Source of the DNA: Burkholderiaceae bacterium
GTDB taxonomy: Bacteria > Pseudomonadota > Gammaproteobacteria > Burkholderiales > Burkholderiaceae
DNA length: 10,063 nucleotides
NCBI GenBank assembly: GCA_947373615.1
Contig: CANBYN010000044.1
Span: 1-10,063, forward strand
Direction: 5' to 3'
Under the pieces are notes generated by a model that did not search any database, had not been told where the DNA came from, and saw only the letters and a program-made list of their open reading frames with translations. Positions 1-5,611 of the stretch are shown piece after piece (the first letter of the stretch is position 1; each line of letters opens with the position of its first letter). A program made the position numbers and the translations under genes.

Positions 1-645
1 ATATCCTTTATGCAGTTTCGTCGTATGGCACTCAGCACACTGTAATGCCCAATTTTGATAGATTCCAGTCCAATGCAATGGATCAGTATGGTCAATCTTT
101 TGATTCGGGTATAAATGAAACCAACGTTGACCACCTTCACTTTTAGGACGAGCATCCCAGGCAATTGGGAGCGCTTGATAACGTCCATCGGGAAACGCAA
201 TTAAATACTGTTGCAGCGGATAAACGCCAAAGGTATAGCTAATCTCATAGTCGGTTAATTTGCCATCGGGACCATCAGTACGTACCATGAATTGGTCGTT
301 ACGTTTAAAGAATGTGGACTCGATGCCCTTAAATTTAAATTGGGCATTGGCAAAGTCACCTAGAACTGAAGAGGAATTGGCCGCTTGCATGGCTAGTTGA
401 TGGTGTGATCCTGACCATGCTTTGAACTCTGGTTCATGACAGGATTTACAAGCTTGAGCTCCAACATAGTTACCAGGCTTTAGTGATGCCTCCTTAAAGT
501 ATGGTGGCATTTTTGAGGCCAAAGAAAAAAGAATGCCAGCAACAATGACCACCATAATTGCTAGCCCAATGAACATCATGCGCCTAGAAAAAAAATGGGA
601 TTTTTCCTGAGTAATTAGGCGATGAACTTTTGTTTTCTTTGACAT
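1..645 (-). CDS. Membrane-anchored multiheme c-type cytochrome, N-terminal part (truncated by window edge)
   Basis: An open frame runs from an ATG at 645 leftwards for 215 codons with no stop before the window edge, so the C-terminus is missing. Residues 1-23 are basic (MSKKTKVHR at the start) and residues about 25-43 form one hydrophobic helix, suggesting an N-terminal anchor with the rest in the periplasm. Two haem-attachment CxxCH motifs are visible: CKSCH at 66-70 and CAECH at 203-207. Between them lie the stretches WSGSHHQLAMQ and YTFGVYPLQQYL, which resemble the cytochrome c554-like domain of betaproteobacterial multiheme proteins that often carry TPR repeats further on; that C-terminal part is outside the window. 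The likely role is periplasmic electron transfer; partner and substrate are unknown. An in-frame ATG at 669 would add MGINRVPN. Neither start has a clear ribosome-binding site, so 645 is a preference only. No in-window gene shares its transcript. Confidence 0.85.
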   Translation of the reverse strand, partial: MSKKTKVHRLITQEKSHFFSRRMMFIGLAIMVVIVAGILFSLASKMPPYFKEASLKPGNYVGAQACKSCHEPEFKAWSGSHHQLAMQAANSSSVLGDFANAQFKFKGIESTFFKRNDQFMVRTDGPDGKLTDYEISYTFGVYPLQQYLIAFPDGRYQALPIAWDARPKSEGGQRWFHLYPNQKIDHTDPLHWTGIYQNWALQCAECHTTKLHKGY

Positions 646-798
646 GTTAGGTACGCGATTGATACCCATTATCCATATAGAAGATGAGGGAGCTTAAATT
701 CGCTTTTAGATCACACTACTTAACCAGTGATATGTTATGCGAAATACTAAATTGAATTATTCAGAGGGGCTTGCTCTGCATGACTTAATAACACAACA

Positions 799-830
799 TG
801 CAGGCCAAGCACTTGCGTGCAAGACCTGCA
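799..830 (-). terminator. Hairpin with GCAA tetraloop, possible terminator of a lost minus-strand gene
   Basis: Read on the minus strand the RNA folds as an 8-base stem (UGCAGGUC with GGCCUGCA, one G-U pair), a symmetric UU/UU internal loop, a 4-base stem (GCAC/GUGC) and a GCAA loop of the GNRA type. On the plus strand the G-U pair becomes a C-A mismatch, so the minus strand is the better-folding one. It begins 19 bases past the TGA of the protein-like stretch at 850-930 and is followed by a U-rich but interrupted run (UGUUGUGUUAUU). That position fits a transcription terminator, although the U tract is weak. Confidence 0.4.
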
Positions 831-849
831 GCCTATACCCATCAACACC

Positions 850-930
850 TCAATCAGCTTTTGCCTTTTCAGTCATCGCTGCTTGTAATCTCTTAATATC
901 TTCTGGAGAGAGTTGCGCTTGAAAGCCGAA
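850..930 (-). pseudogene. Possible C-terminal gene relic (26 codons plus TGA)
   Basis: Between an in-frame TAA at 931-933 and a TGA at 850-852 the minus strand encodes 26 residues containing LSPEDIKRLQAAMTEKAKAD. This reads like the amphipathic, charged C-terminal helix of a real bacterial protein: balanced Glu/Lys/Ala content and no rare-residue clutter. There is no plausible start codon in the stretch, and the frame upstream of the TAA shows no continuation I recognise. It may be the tail of a gene whose body was deleted or degraded. The hairpin just past its stop supports a former minus-strand gene end here. I do not recognise the family; a chance open stretch of this length cannot be excluded. 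Confidence 0.25.
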
Positions 931-992
931 TTAAAGATTTGCTGGAGTAAATATTAAGATTTGATCAAAAATTATTTATGACGGAATAATGA

Positions 993-1037
993 CAAGGGAG
1001 TAATTCAAACCCTAGGCAGGCTTGATTCTAGCCCTTG
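993..1037 (-). repeat. Imperfect inverted repeat / possible structured RNA
   Basis: Outer arms CAAGGG and CCCTTG (993-998 and 1032-1037) enclose an inner pair that, on the minus strand, matches CAAGCC with GGTTTG (one G-U pair) around a 7-base loop, with partial AAT/AATT pairing between the two. The inner pair has a mismatch on the plus strand, so any RNA structure would favour minus-strand transcription. There is no adjacent U run, so it is not a standard terminator. Function unknown. Confidence 0.35.
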
Positions 1038-1078
1038 CTTCGATTCGGAATAATCTTCGCAACATCTTCAAATCATTG

Positions 1079-1105
1079 ATTTTGATGACCTAATCTCATC
1101 AAAAT
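1079..1105. promoter_or_regulatory. Perfect 10-base inverted repeat upstream of the 1128 ORF, possible operator
   Basis: ATTTTGATGA at 1079-1088 and TCATCAAAAT at 1096-1105 are exact reverse complements separated by 7 bases. The repeat ends at a TTGACT hexamer (1105-1110) that could serve as a -35 box, with TATGCT at 1127-1132 as a 16-base-spaced -10. A dyad touching a -35 box is a common operator arrangement, and a helix-turn-helix protein is encoded about 550 bases downstream. That this protein binds here is inference only. It has no T run, so it is a poor terminator. Confidence 0.4.
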
Positions 1106-1127
1106 TGACTATAAATTCAATAAGTTT

Positions 1128-1580
1128 ATGCTTAGCAAATCTACTACTAATTGTAGTATTATTCTACTCCAGGCAATTAAGGAAAATCTTCATTGGACTA
1201 TTCCAATAATACATATATGTTACGCAAGTTTAGTCAATCTGTTTTTAATGAAAAATAATATTCACTGTAAATTTATCTTACTTGCAAAAACTCCAAATTT
1301 AATTTTGATCGAGGATTTAGCGTCTGACGGATATATATCTGTAGCCTACGATGCTGAGAACGTTATAGCGACACTCAAACCTGATGAAAGCCAGCGGGTA
1401 TTTTATATTGACACTTGCGGCAAGACCGGTGAGCTAAGGCATGACGGACAAGGGCTATTTAAGGGATACACAGCTGACTTCTCTACTATTGAAATTTTTA
1501 GGGAGGCTCAAAAATTTGCTGAAACCGATATTACATTTTTATTAAACAAGATTATCAAACCAAAACCTGAGAATAACTAA
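1128..1580 (+). CDS. Hypothetical protein, start uncertain
   Basis: This is an open frame of 150 codons from ATG 1128; I do not recognise a family. The C-terminal part (from about residue 60) looks like a genuine soluble protein, with the stretch VFYIDTCGKTGELRHDGQG near residues 91-109 and a charged tail ending KPKPENN. The first 40 residues are Ile/Leu/Cys-rich and coded by very AT-rich DNA (about 22-32% GC per 60-base line), against about 50% GC around 1381-1440. The TATGCT at 1127-1132 may be a -10 box, which would exclude the 1128 start. An alternative is ATG 1248, giving 110 residues, but it also lacks a ribosome-binding site. No signal peptide or convincing membrane helix is seen. A small helix-turn-helix gene follows 78 bases later on the same strand, so the two may be an accessory pair, but no toxin motif is recognisable. 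Confidence 0.5.
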   Translation: MLSKSTTNCSIILLQAIKENLHWTIPIIHICYASLVNLFLMKNNIHCKFILLAKTPNLILIEDLASDGYISVAYDAENVIATLKPDESQRVFYIDTCGKTGELRHDGQGLFKGYTADFSTIEIFREAQKFAETDITFLLNKIIKPKPENN

Positions 1581-1658
1581 CAAACTGGTTCGTCGATTTG
1601 CATGGAATAGTTAAATCGGAATTGGAAGTAATTAAATATTTTTAAAAGCTTAAAATCT

Positions 1659-1862
1659 TTGTCTAGAACCTATCCAACACCTGCTCAAATCCATGCACTA
1701 AGATCATCTGCTGGGCTAACGCAAAAACAAACCGGTGAATTGCTCCACACAAGTGGTTCTCAATTCCAGCGCTGGGAGGTTGGGAATGCCAAAATGAACC
1801 CTGCAATTTTTGAATTATTTCGGATCAAAATTGATCTCCTAATGAAGTCAAGCAAAGATTAA
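1659..1862 (+). CDS. Small helix-turn-helix (XRE-like) DNA-binding protein
   Basis: The protein has 67 residues, almost entirely one helix-turn-helix domain. After the TPAQIHALRSSAG segment (about 8-20) comes LTQKQTGELLHTSGSQFQRW (20-39), where LTQKQTGELL is the first helix of the motif and the SGSQFQRWE part the recognition helix, followed by MNPAIFELFRIKI. This PTPAQI...GLTQ...W...ELFRIK layout is typical of tiny stand-alone regulators carried on phages, plasmids and integrative elements. The start is TTG at 1659; the only other in-frame option after the upstream TAA (1629-1631) is ATT, and no ribosome-binding site is evident, so expression may be weak. It probably regulates itself or neighbouring genes; the inverted repeat at 1079-1105 is a candidate target. 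It sits between an unknown small gene and the converging methyltransferase. Confidence 0.75.
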   Translation: MSRTYPTPAQIHALRSSAGLTQKQTGELLHTSGSQFQRWEVGNAKMNPAIFELFRIKIDLLMKSSKD

Positions 1863-1926
1863 TACTCGCTTTTCCGGTAAGCCATATAACACCATAAGCA
1901 CCTAAAACCAACAACTAGTCCGTTAC

Positions 1927-3084
1927 TTATTTAACCGTTAAACGCCAAAGCGAAGTGACTTCAGCAGAGCGGGCAGCATACAGCGCATCTTCTTTATCAA
2001 ATGCCTTTTGATGTGTGGGTCGGGTATCTAAGCGATTAATTACTTTTAATCCAGCTTGCTCAATCCAATCAAGCAACTCATTTCTGGTTCGCAAGCCTAA
2101 ATGCTCAGCTAAGTCTGAGAGGATGAGCCAACCCTCACCATTAGGCAGGAGATGATTTTTGAGATCACCAAGAAAACCTTTCAACATCTGACTGTTTGGA
2201 TCGTAAATTGAATGCTCTAAAGAAGAACTAGGTCTCGCTGGCAGCCAGGGCGGATTGCAAACGATGAGAGTTGCTTTGTCTTTCGGAAAGAGATTGGTTT
2301 TCTCAATTGCAATTTGGTCTCTTAATCCTAACTGATTGACATTATCTTGAGCACAAGCTATGGCTCGGTCATCCATGTCAGTTGCTACAATCTTCTGAAT
2401 ATTTCGCAAGGCTAAAACAACAGCCAAAACTCCAGTGCCGACACCAATATCAAAGGCAATAGAGTTTTGCATTAAGGATTCTGGTAGCGGAGCTTTCAGG
2501 GCTAGCTCGATATATTCGGCACGGACGGGCGAGAAGACACCATAGTGCGGATAAATACGAACCTCTTCATCGTCCCTCGTCAGTACTTGAACCCCAGTTT
2601 TGCGCCATTCGTGTGCGCTAATGACACCGAGCAACTCACGCAATGAAATGACATAGGAATTTTCCTGCCTTCCATAAGCCTCAAGGCAGGCCAGTGCAAC
2701 ATTTGGCGCCCGTCTCAATGAAATAGTATGGTCTGCATTTACTTGGATAAGGATCATCCCCAAAATGCGGGCTCGTTGTGATTGAGTAAGGCGATGCAAA
2801 TTAAAAGTGTCTAAAGAGCTCTTGATTTTCTCTTTAGCAACTCTACCCACTCTGGCTGATTTCTTGGCAGGCCTATCCACCCTCCTCGCCAATGCTTGGA
2901 GAAGTTGTTTTGCATTCTGGTAATCGCCCTGATAAAGCATTGCCGTACCTGCGCATGCCAATCGATAAGCCATATCAGCTGTTAATGTATCGTCAACTAT
3001 CTGGATTTTTTTGTGAGGTGCTATTCCATTTTCTGAATGCCACTTGGCAGAAACGGGTTGACCACCCTCATCCCATTGAATCAT
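1927..3084 (-). CDS. Class I SAM-dependent methyltransferase (MTS / small-domain type)
   Basis: The 385-residue protein has a C-terminal Rossmann methyltransferase domain from about residue 180. Motif I is FDIGVGTGVL (211-220), an acidic residue for the ribose lies in TDMDD (235-239), and the catalytic-type NPPW motif is at 277-280. NPPW/NPPY motifs are known from enzymes that methylate planar amide or exocyclic amine nitrogens, such as PrmC (glutamine) and RlmC/RlmG-like or N6-adenine enzymes (nucleic acid). The target here, RNA or protein, cannot be decided. The N-terminal 180 residues include a basic linker (RPAKKSARVGR near 71-81) and resemble the extra N-terminal module of two-domain MTS enzymes. 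Its ATG overlaps the pirin stop by 4 bases (ATGA), implying translational coupling, and it is the last gene of the minus-strand unit. No clear terminator follows. Cytoplasmic. Confidence 0.85.
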   Translation of the reverse strand: MIQWDEGGQPVSAKWHSENGIAPHKKIQIVDDTLTADMAYRLACAGTAMLYQGDYQNAKQLLQALARRVDRPAKKSARVGRVAKEKIKSSLDTFNLHRLTQSQRARILGMILIQVNADHTISLRRAPNVALACLEAYGRQENSYVISLRELLGVISAHEWRKTGVQVLTRDDEEVRIYPHYGVFSPVRAEYIELALKAPLPESLMQNSIAFDIGVGTGVLAVVLALRNIQKIVATDMDDRAIACAQDNVNQLGLRDQIAIEKTNLFPKDKATLIVCNPPWLPARPSSSLEHSIYDPNSQMLKGFLGDLKNHLLPNGEGWLILSDLAEHLGLRTRNELLDWIEQAGLKVINRLDTRPTHQKAFDKEDALYAARSAEVTSLWRLTVK

Positions 3085-3938
3085 TCAGAAATCACAAAAC
3101 GATTGTTCTGATAATCGTCAATTGCTTGCTCAATTTCGGCACGCGTATTCATTACAAAAGGACCGTACTGCACGATAGGCTCATGCAGAGGTAAGGCTGC
3201 TAGAACGATGAATTGGGCACCCGCCTTGCCTGATTTGGCCTTTAAGCGATCTCCATCACCCAAAACGATAGCCGCCTGTCTTGGTACCGCCCTCATTGGT
3301 CCACCAATCTCCAAATCACCTTCATAAACATAGATGAAGGCATTGAGATCCTTAGAAATGCGATGCTCAAATTCAGCATTGGGAGGCAAATGCACATCTA
3401 AAAATAAAGGCGCAGTAGTAATCCCTTGAATTGGACCTTGAATCTCATTGCCCTCATGTTCATAGATGCCAGCAACTACTTTGACCGAACCGCCATTAGT
3501 TAAAGACCTTTTGGGAATATCTTCCACCTGAATATCTTTATACCCTGCCGGCTTCATCTTTTCTTTGGCAGGTAAATTTATCCAAAGTTGAAAGCCGCGC
3601 ATTGCGCCACTGACTTGTTGTGGCATTTCTGAATGAATAATGCCACGTCCTGCCGTCATCCATTGCACGCCACCTGTCTTTAGATGACCTTGATTGCCCA
3701 AATGATCCTCATGCAGCATGTGACCCTCCAGCATGTAGGTCACTGTCTCAAAACCTCGATGAGGATGTGCTGGAAAACCAGCAACATAGTCATTGGGATC
3801 GTTTGAAGAAAATTCATCAAGCATCAAGAATGGGTCTAACCTTACTTGATTTTGACCCCCAAGACTGCGACGTAATTTCACACCCGCACCATCAGAAGTG
3901 GCGATACCCGGAATAATAGTTTGAATGTTGCGAATCAT
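3081..3938 (-). CDS. Pirin family protein
   Basis: At 285 residues this is the normal length for bacterial pirins, which are bicupins. The N-terminal cupin carries the full metal-binding set: H58 and H60 in PAHPHRGFETVTY, and H102 and E104 in GRGIIHSEMP, matching the iron-binding 3-His-1-Glu site of pirins. The C-terminal cupin has GPMRAVPRQAAIVLGDGD. Family members include quercetin 2,3-dioxygenases and redox-sensing regulators; the natural role of most bacterial ones is unknown, and nothing here distinguishes them. It follows the carboxymuconolactone-decarboxylase-like gene by 20 bases and overlaps the methyltransferase gene by 4. No good ribosome-binding site precedes its ATG, only an AT-rich TTAATTAATT-type run, so translation may rely partly on coupling. 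Cytoplasmic. Confidence 0.93.
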   Translation of the reverse strand: MIRNIQTIIPGIATSDGAGVKLRRSLGGQNQVRLDPFLMLDEFSSNDPNDYVAGFPAHPHRGFETVTYMLEGHMLHEDHLGNQGHLKTGGVQWMTAGRGIIHSEMPQQVSGAMRGFQLWINLPAKEKMKPAGYKDIQVEDIPKRSLTNGGSVKVVAGIYEHEGNEIQGPIQGITTAPLFLDVHLPPNAEFEHRISKDLNAFIYVYEGDLEIGGPMRAVPRQAAIVLGDGDRLKAKSGKAGAQFIVLAALPLHEPIVQYGPFVMNTRAEIEQAIDDYQNNRFVISE

Positions 3939-3958
3939 ATTATTAATTAATTGGCCGC

Positions 3959-4510
3959 TTAAGCCGGAGGATGATCTTCTGGATTAACGTCTAAAGCAAT
4001 TAAGAAACGAGACACCATATTGTAAGCAGCAATTACCGTTACCAACTCAACAGTATCTGTGTTGCCTAATGATTTTTGCAAACGCACCATCAATTCAGGA
4101 TCAACCTTGATATTGCGCGTCATCTGGAAAGTTAAATTGGCAGCGTCATTTTCCACTTGAGAAAATAAATTTCCAGGAAAAGTGGATTGCCCAATCAGAC
4201 GCAAGCCCTGCACTTGCTCTTCAGTACCCCCAGCCTTCTTAAAAGGTGGCGCGTGGTGAAAGAACTCATATTCAGCACCGTTCAGAACTGCAACCCCACA
4301 CATAGCAAGCTCCCGAAGCTTAGGATCCAAGGAAAGATTATTGCGAATCTCACCAATGAAGTGATTCCACCCTTTTGCAATCGGAACGCTATGCAATAGC
4401 ATACGGTCTAAATTAATAAACTGACCACCACGACGTTGACGAATAGCAGCAACAAGCTCAGCCGGTTCCGCAAGATCCATTGGTTGATAAGGGATTAAAC
4501 GTTCAGACAT
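3959..4510 (-). CDS. Carboxymuconolactone decarboxylase (CMD/AhpD-fold) family protein
   Basis: The 183-residue, all-helical protein is recognised by the central ELAMCGVAVLNGAEYEFFHH segment (about residues 67-86), the family signature with E80 and the H85-H86 pair. The region around 96-125 (TEEQVQGLRLIGQSTFPGNLF) and the C-terminal helix (VELVTVIAAYNMVSRFLIAL) are also typical. The peroxidase-type CxxC of AhpD is absent: only C71 lies near the active helix. An AhpD-like disulfide reductase or peroxidase role is therefore unlikely, and the protein belongs to the uncharacterised CMD-like group often found beside Bug receptors in Burkholderiales. A decarboxylase or hydrolase-type role on a small organic acid is possible but unproven. 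It sits 9 bases after the receptor gene and 20 before pirin, so it is very likely co-transcribed with both. Cytoplasmic. Confidence 0.88.
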   Translation of the reverse strand: MSERLIPYQPMDLAEPAELVAAIRQRRGGQFINLDRMLLHSVPIAKGWNHFIGEIRNNLSLDPKLRELAMCGVAVLNGAEYEFFHHAPPFKKAGGTEEQVQGLRLIGQSTFPGNLFSQVENDAANLTFQMTRNIKVDPELMVRLQKSLGNTDTVELVTVIAAYNMVSRFLIALDVNPEDHPPA

Positions 4511-4519
4511 AAATTCTTT

Positions 4520-5518
4520 CTATTGACCAGTTTCTTTGATGTTGTTCTCAATCACAAACTTACCCCAAACGGCAATTTGTTTACCAATGAATTCACGTAG
4601 TGTTTCAGTTGAGCCTCCAACAATGTCAATTCCTTGAGCTTTGAACTTCTCAGCCACTGCAGGCGTCTTCAAAGCCTTATTCAATGATTTATTCATAGCA
4701 TCTACTACTGCAGGTGGAGTTTTACCTGGCGCCAATACTGCCCACCAAGCTGGCGCACTAAAGCCCGGAAAGCCGCTTTCGGAAATCGTTGGCACATTAG
4801 GCAATGCTGTAGATCTCTTAGCAGTAGTAATCACTAAAGGAATCACGCCGCCACTATCAATGTGAGGTTTTACCAAGAACTCTGACCCTATCGCCAATTC
4901 AACTTGACCCCCTAAAACATCCTGCATCAAAGGTCCGCCGCCACGATAAGGAATATGATTCCAATCAAACCCCGCTTGTTTGGCCAAACGCGCCATTGCT
5001 AAATGGCCTAGACTTCCAATCCCGATGGAGCCATAACTAAATTGTTTACCGGCCTTGGACATATCTACCAACTGTTTAAAGCTAGTGATACCAGATTTCT
5101 TGCTAGCTACCAAAACCATTGGTGAAGTACCAACCAGAATAACTGGAGCGATGTCTTTAATCGTGTCATAAGGGAGCTTGTCTTTGAGACTTGGATTCAC
5201 GCCATGGGTATCGAATACGACCGCAAAGGTATAGCCATCTGGATCGGAGCGAGTCATTGCTGAAGTACCAATCACACCTGAAGCTCCGCCAACGTTCTCA
5301 ACAATCACATTTTGCTTGAGCTCGGCCTGTAATGCTGGCGCCAAAACCCGGGCAACTTGGTCAACCGAACCACCAGGAGGAAAAACTGCGATTAAACGAA
5401 TTGGTTTTTGGGTGGGCCAAGTCCCTACCCCTGCTTGTGCCCAAGCAAGGCTAGAAGCCGCACAGGCCATCAAGGCAACCAATAAGGCTCTTTTGGCCAT
5501 TTTTACAAGATCTAACAT
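4520..5518 (-). CDS. Bug/TctC family tripartite tricarboxylate transporter substrate-binding receptor
   Basis: This 332-residue periplasmic binding protein has a Sec signal peptide (basic MLDLVKMAKR, hydrophobic ALLVALMACAASSLAWA, cleavage near residue 27 or 29 at AWA-QA-G). The family hallmarks follow in order: WPTQKPIRLIAVFPPGGSVD (about 34-53), VENVGGASGVIG, SDPDGYTF, LPYDTIKDIAPV, SYGSIGIGSLGHL, HIPYRGGGPLMQDVLGGQ and LPNVPTISESGFPGF. Such receptors bind carboxylates and related small anions, usually through main-chain contacts in two loops; the ligand cannot be predicted. No TctA/TctB membrane subunits are present in the window, as is usual for the expanded Bug family, so it may serve a distant transporter or act in sensing. 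The 5518 ATG is preferred over the internal Met7 because a good AGGAG lies 7 bases upstream. It leads the minus-strand four-gene unit. Confidence 0.95.
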   Translation of the reverse strand: MLDLVKMAKRALLVALMACAASSLAWAQAGVGTWPTQKPIRLIAVFPPGGSVDQVARVLAPALQAELKQNVIVENVGGASGVIGTSAMTRSDPDGYTFAVVFDTHGVNPSLKDKLPYDTIKDIAPVILVGTSPMVLVASKKSGITSFKQLVDMSKAGKQFSYGSIGIGSLGHLAMARLAKQAGFDWNHIPYRGGGPLMQDVLGGQVELAIGSEFLVKPHIDSGGVIPLVITTAKRSTALPNVPTISESGFPGFSAPAWWAVLAPGKTPPAVVDAMNKSLNKALKTPAVAEKFKAQGIDIVGGSTETLREFIGKQIAVWGKFVIENNIKETGQ

Positions 5519-5524
5519 GGATTG

Positions 5525-5530
5525 TCTCCT
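5525..5530 (-). promoter_or_regulatory. Ribosome-binding site of the minus-strand receptor gene
   Basis: The minus strand reads AGGAGA followed by 6 bases and the ATG at 5518. It is the strongest Shine-Dalgarno match in the window and fixes the start of the receptor, excluding the internal Met7. Confidence 0.75.
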
Positions 5531-5553
5531 ATGAATAAGACCTCAAGATTACC

Positions 5554-5588
5554 ACCCCCTAGAGCAGTTTGCTCGATAATACGGGGGT
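5554..5588. promoter_or_regulatory. Nested inverted repeat between divergent genes, possible operator or leader structure
   Basis: Outer arms ACCCCC (5554-5559) and GGGGGT (5583-5588) enclose an inner hairpin GAGCA-GTT-TGCTC (5562-5574). The whole lies in the 93-base gap between the divergent receptor and trhO genes, so it must overlap the promoter or untranslated leader of one or both. The GC-rich arms stand out in an otherwise AT-rich gap. It could bind a regulator or fold in the leader RNA. No T run follows the outer arms on either strand, so it is unlikely to be a terminator. Confidence 0.4.
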
Positions 5589-5611
5589 AGCCAAAAGAGA
5601 GAGAAATCAAG

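Larger units (their letters stand above)
646..1127. other. Gene-poor AT-rich intergenic stretch with relic and hairpins
   Basis: No convincing intact gene is visible in these 482 bases. The plus-strand 61-codon ORF at 737-922 does not look like a protein and is not called. What can be seen, left to right, is a well-formed hairpin (799-830), a 26-codon minus-strand stretch with protein-like composition ending in TGA (850-930), a long imperfect inverted repeat (993-1037), a 9-base direct repeat CGGAATAAT (982-990 and 1046-1054), and a perfect 10-base inverted repeat just before the next ORF (1079-1105). Promoters for the flanking divergent genes should lie here, but I could only pick a weak candidate near 1105-1132. 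The pattern suggests a decayed or recombined junction rather than a simple promoter region. Confidence 0.6.

Noticed and set aside
737..922. Plus-strand ORF of 61 codons in the intergenic stretch
   Set aside because: No ribosome-binding site, a composition unlike a folded protein and no recognisable motif. It lies opposite a more protein-like minus-strand stretch and a hairpin.
884..949. Plus-strand short frame ending LLERVALESRIKDLLE then TAA
   Set aside because: Only about 17 codons between stops and no start codon or terminator. It overlaps the better minus-strand candidate, so chance is the simpler explanation.
1128..1862. Toxin-antitoxin pair formed by the unknown ORF and the HTH gene
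   Set aside because: The order and size would allow it, but the 78-base gap, uncertain start and lack of any toxin motif leave no positive support.
1863..1926. Terminator between the converging HTH and methyltransferase genes
   Set aside because: No stable hairpin with a T-run was found on either strand in this 64-base gap.
2892..3194. Plus-strand ORF of 100 codons
   Set aside because: Antisense to the junction of the methyltransferase and pirin genes, both of which have clear motifs.
3959..4510. AhpD-type alkylhydroperoxidase as the name for the CMD protein
   Set aside because: The CxxC redox pair needed for AhpD chemistry is missing; only the general family name is justified.
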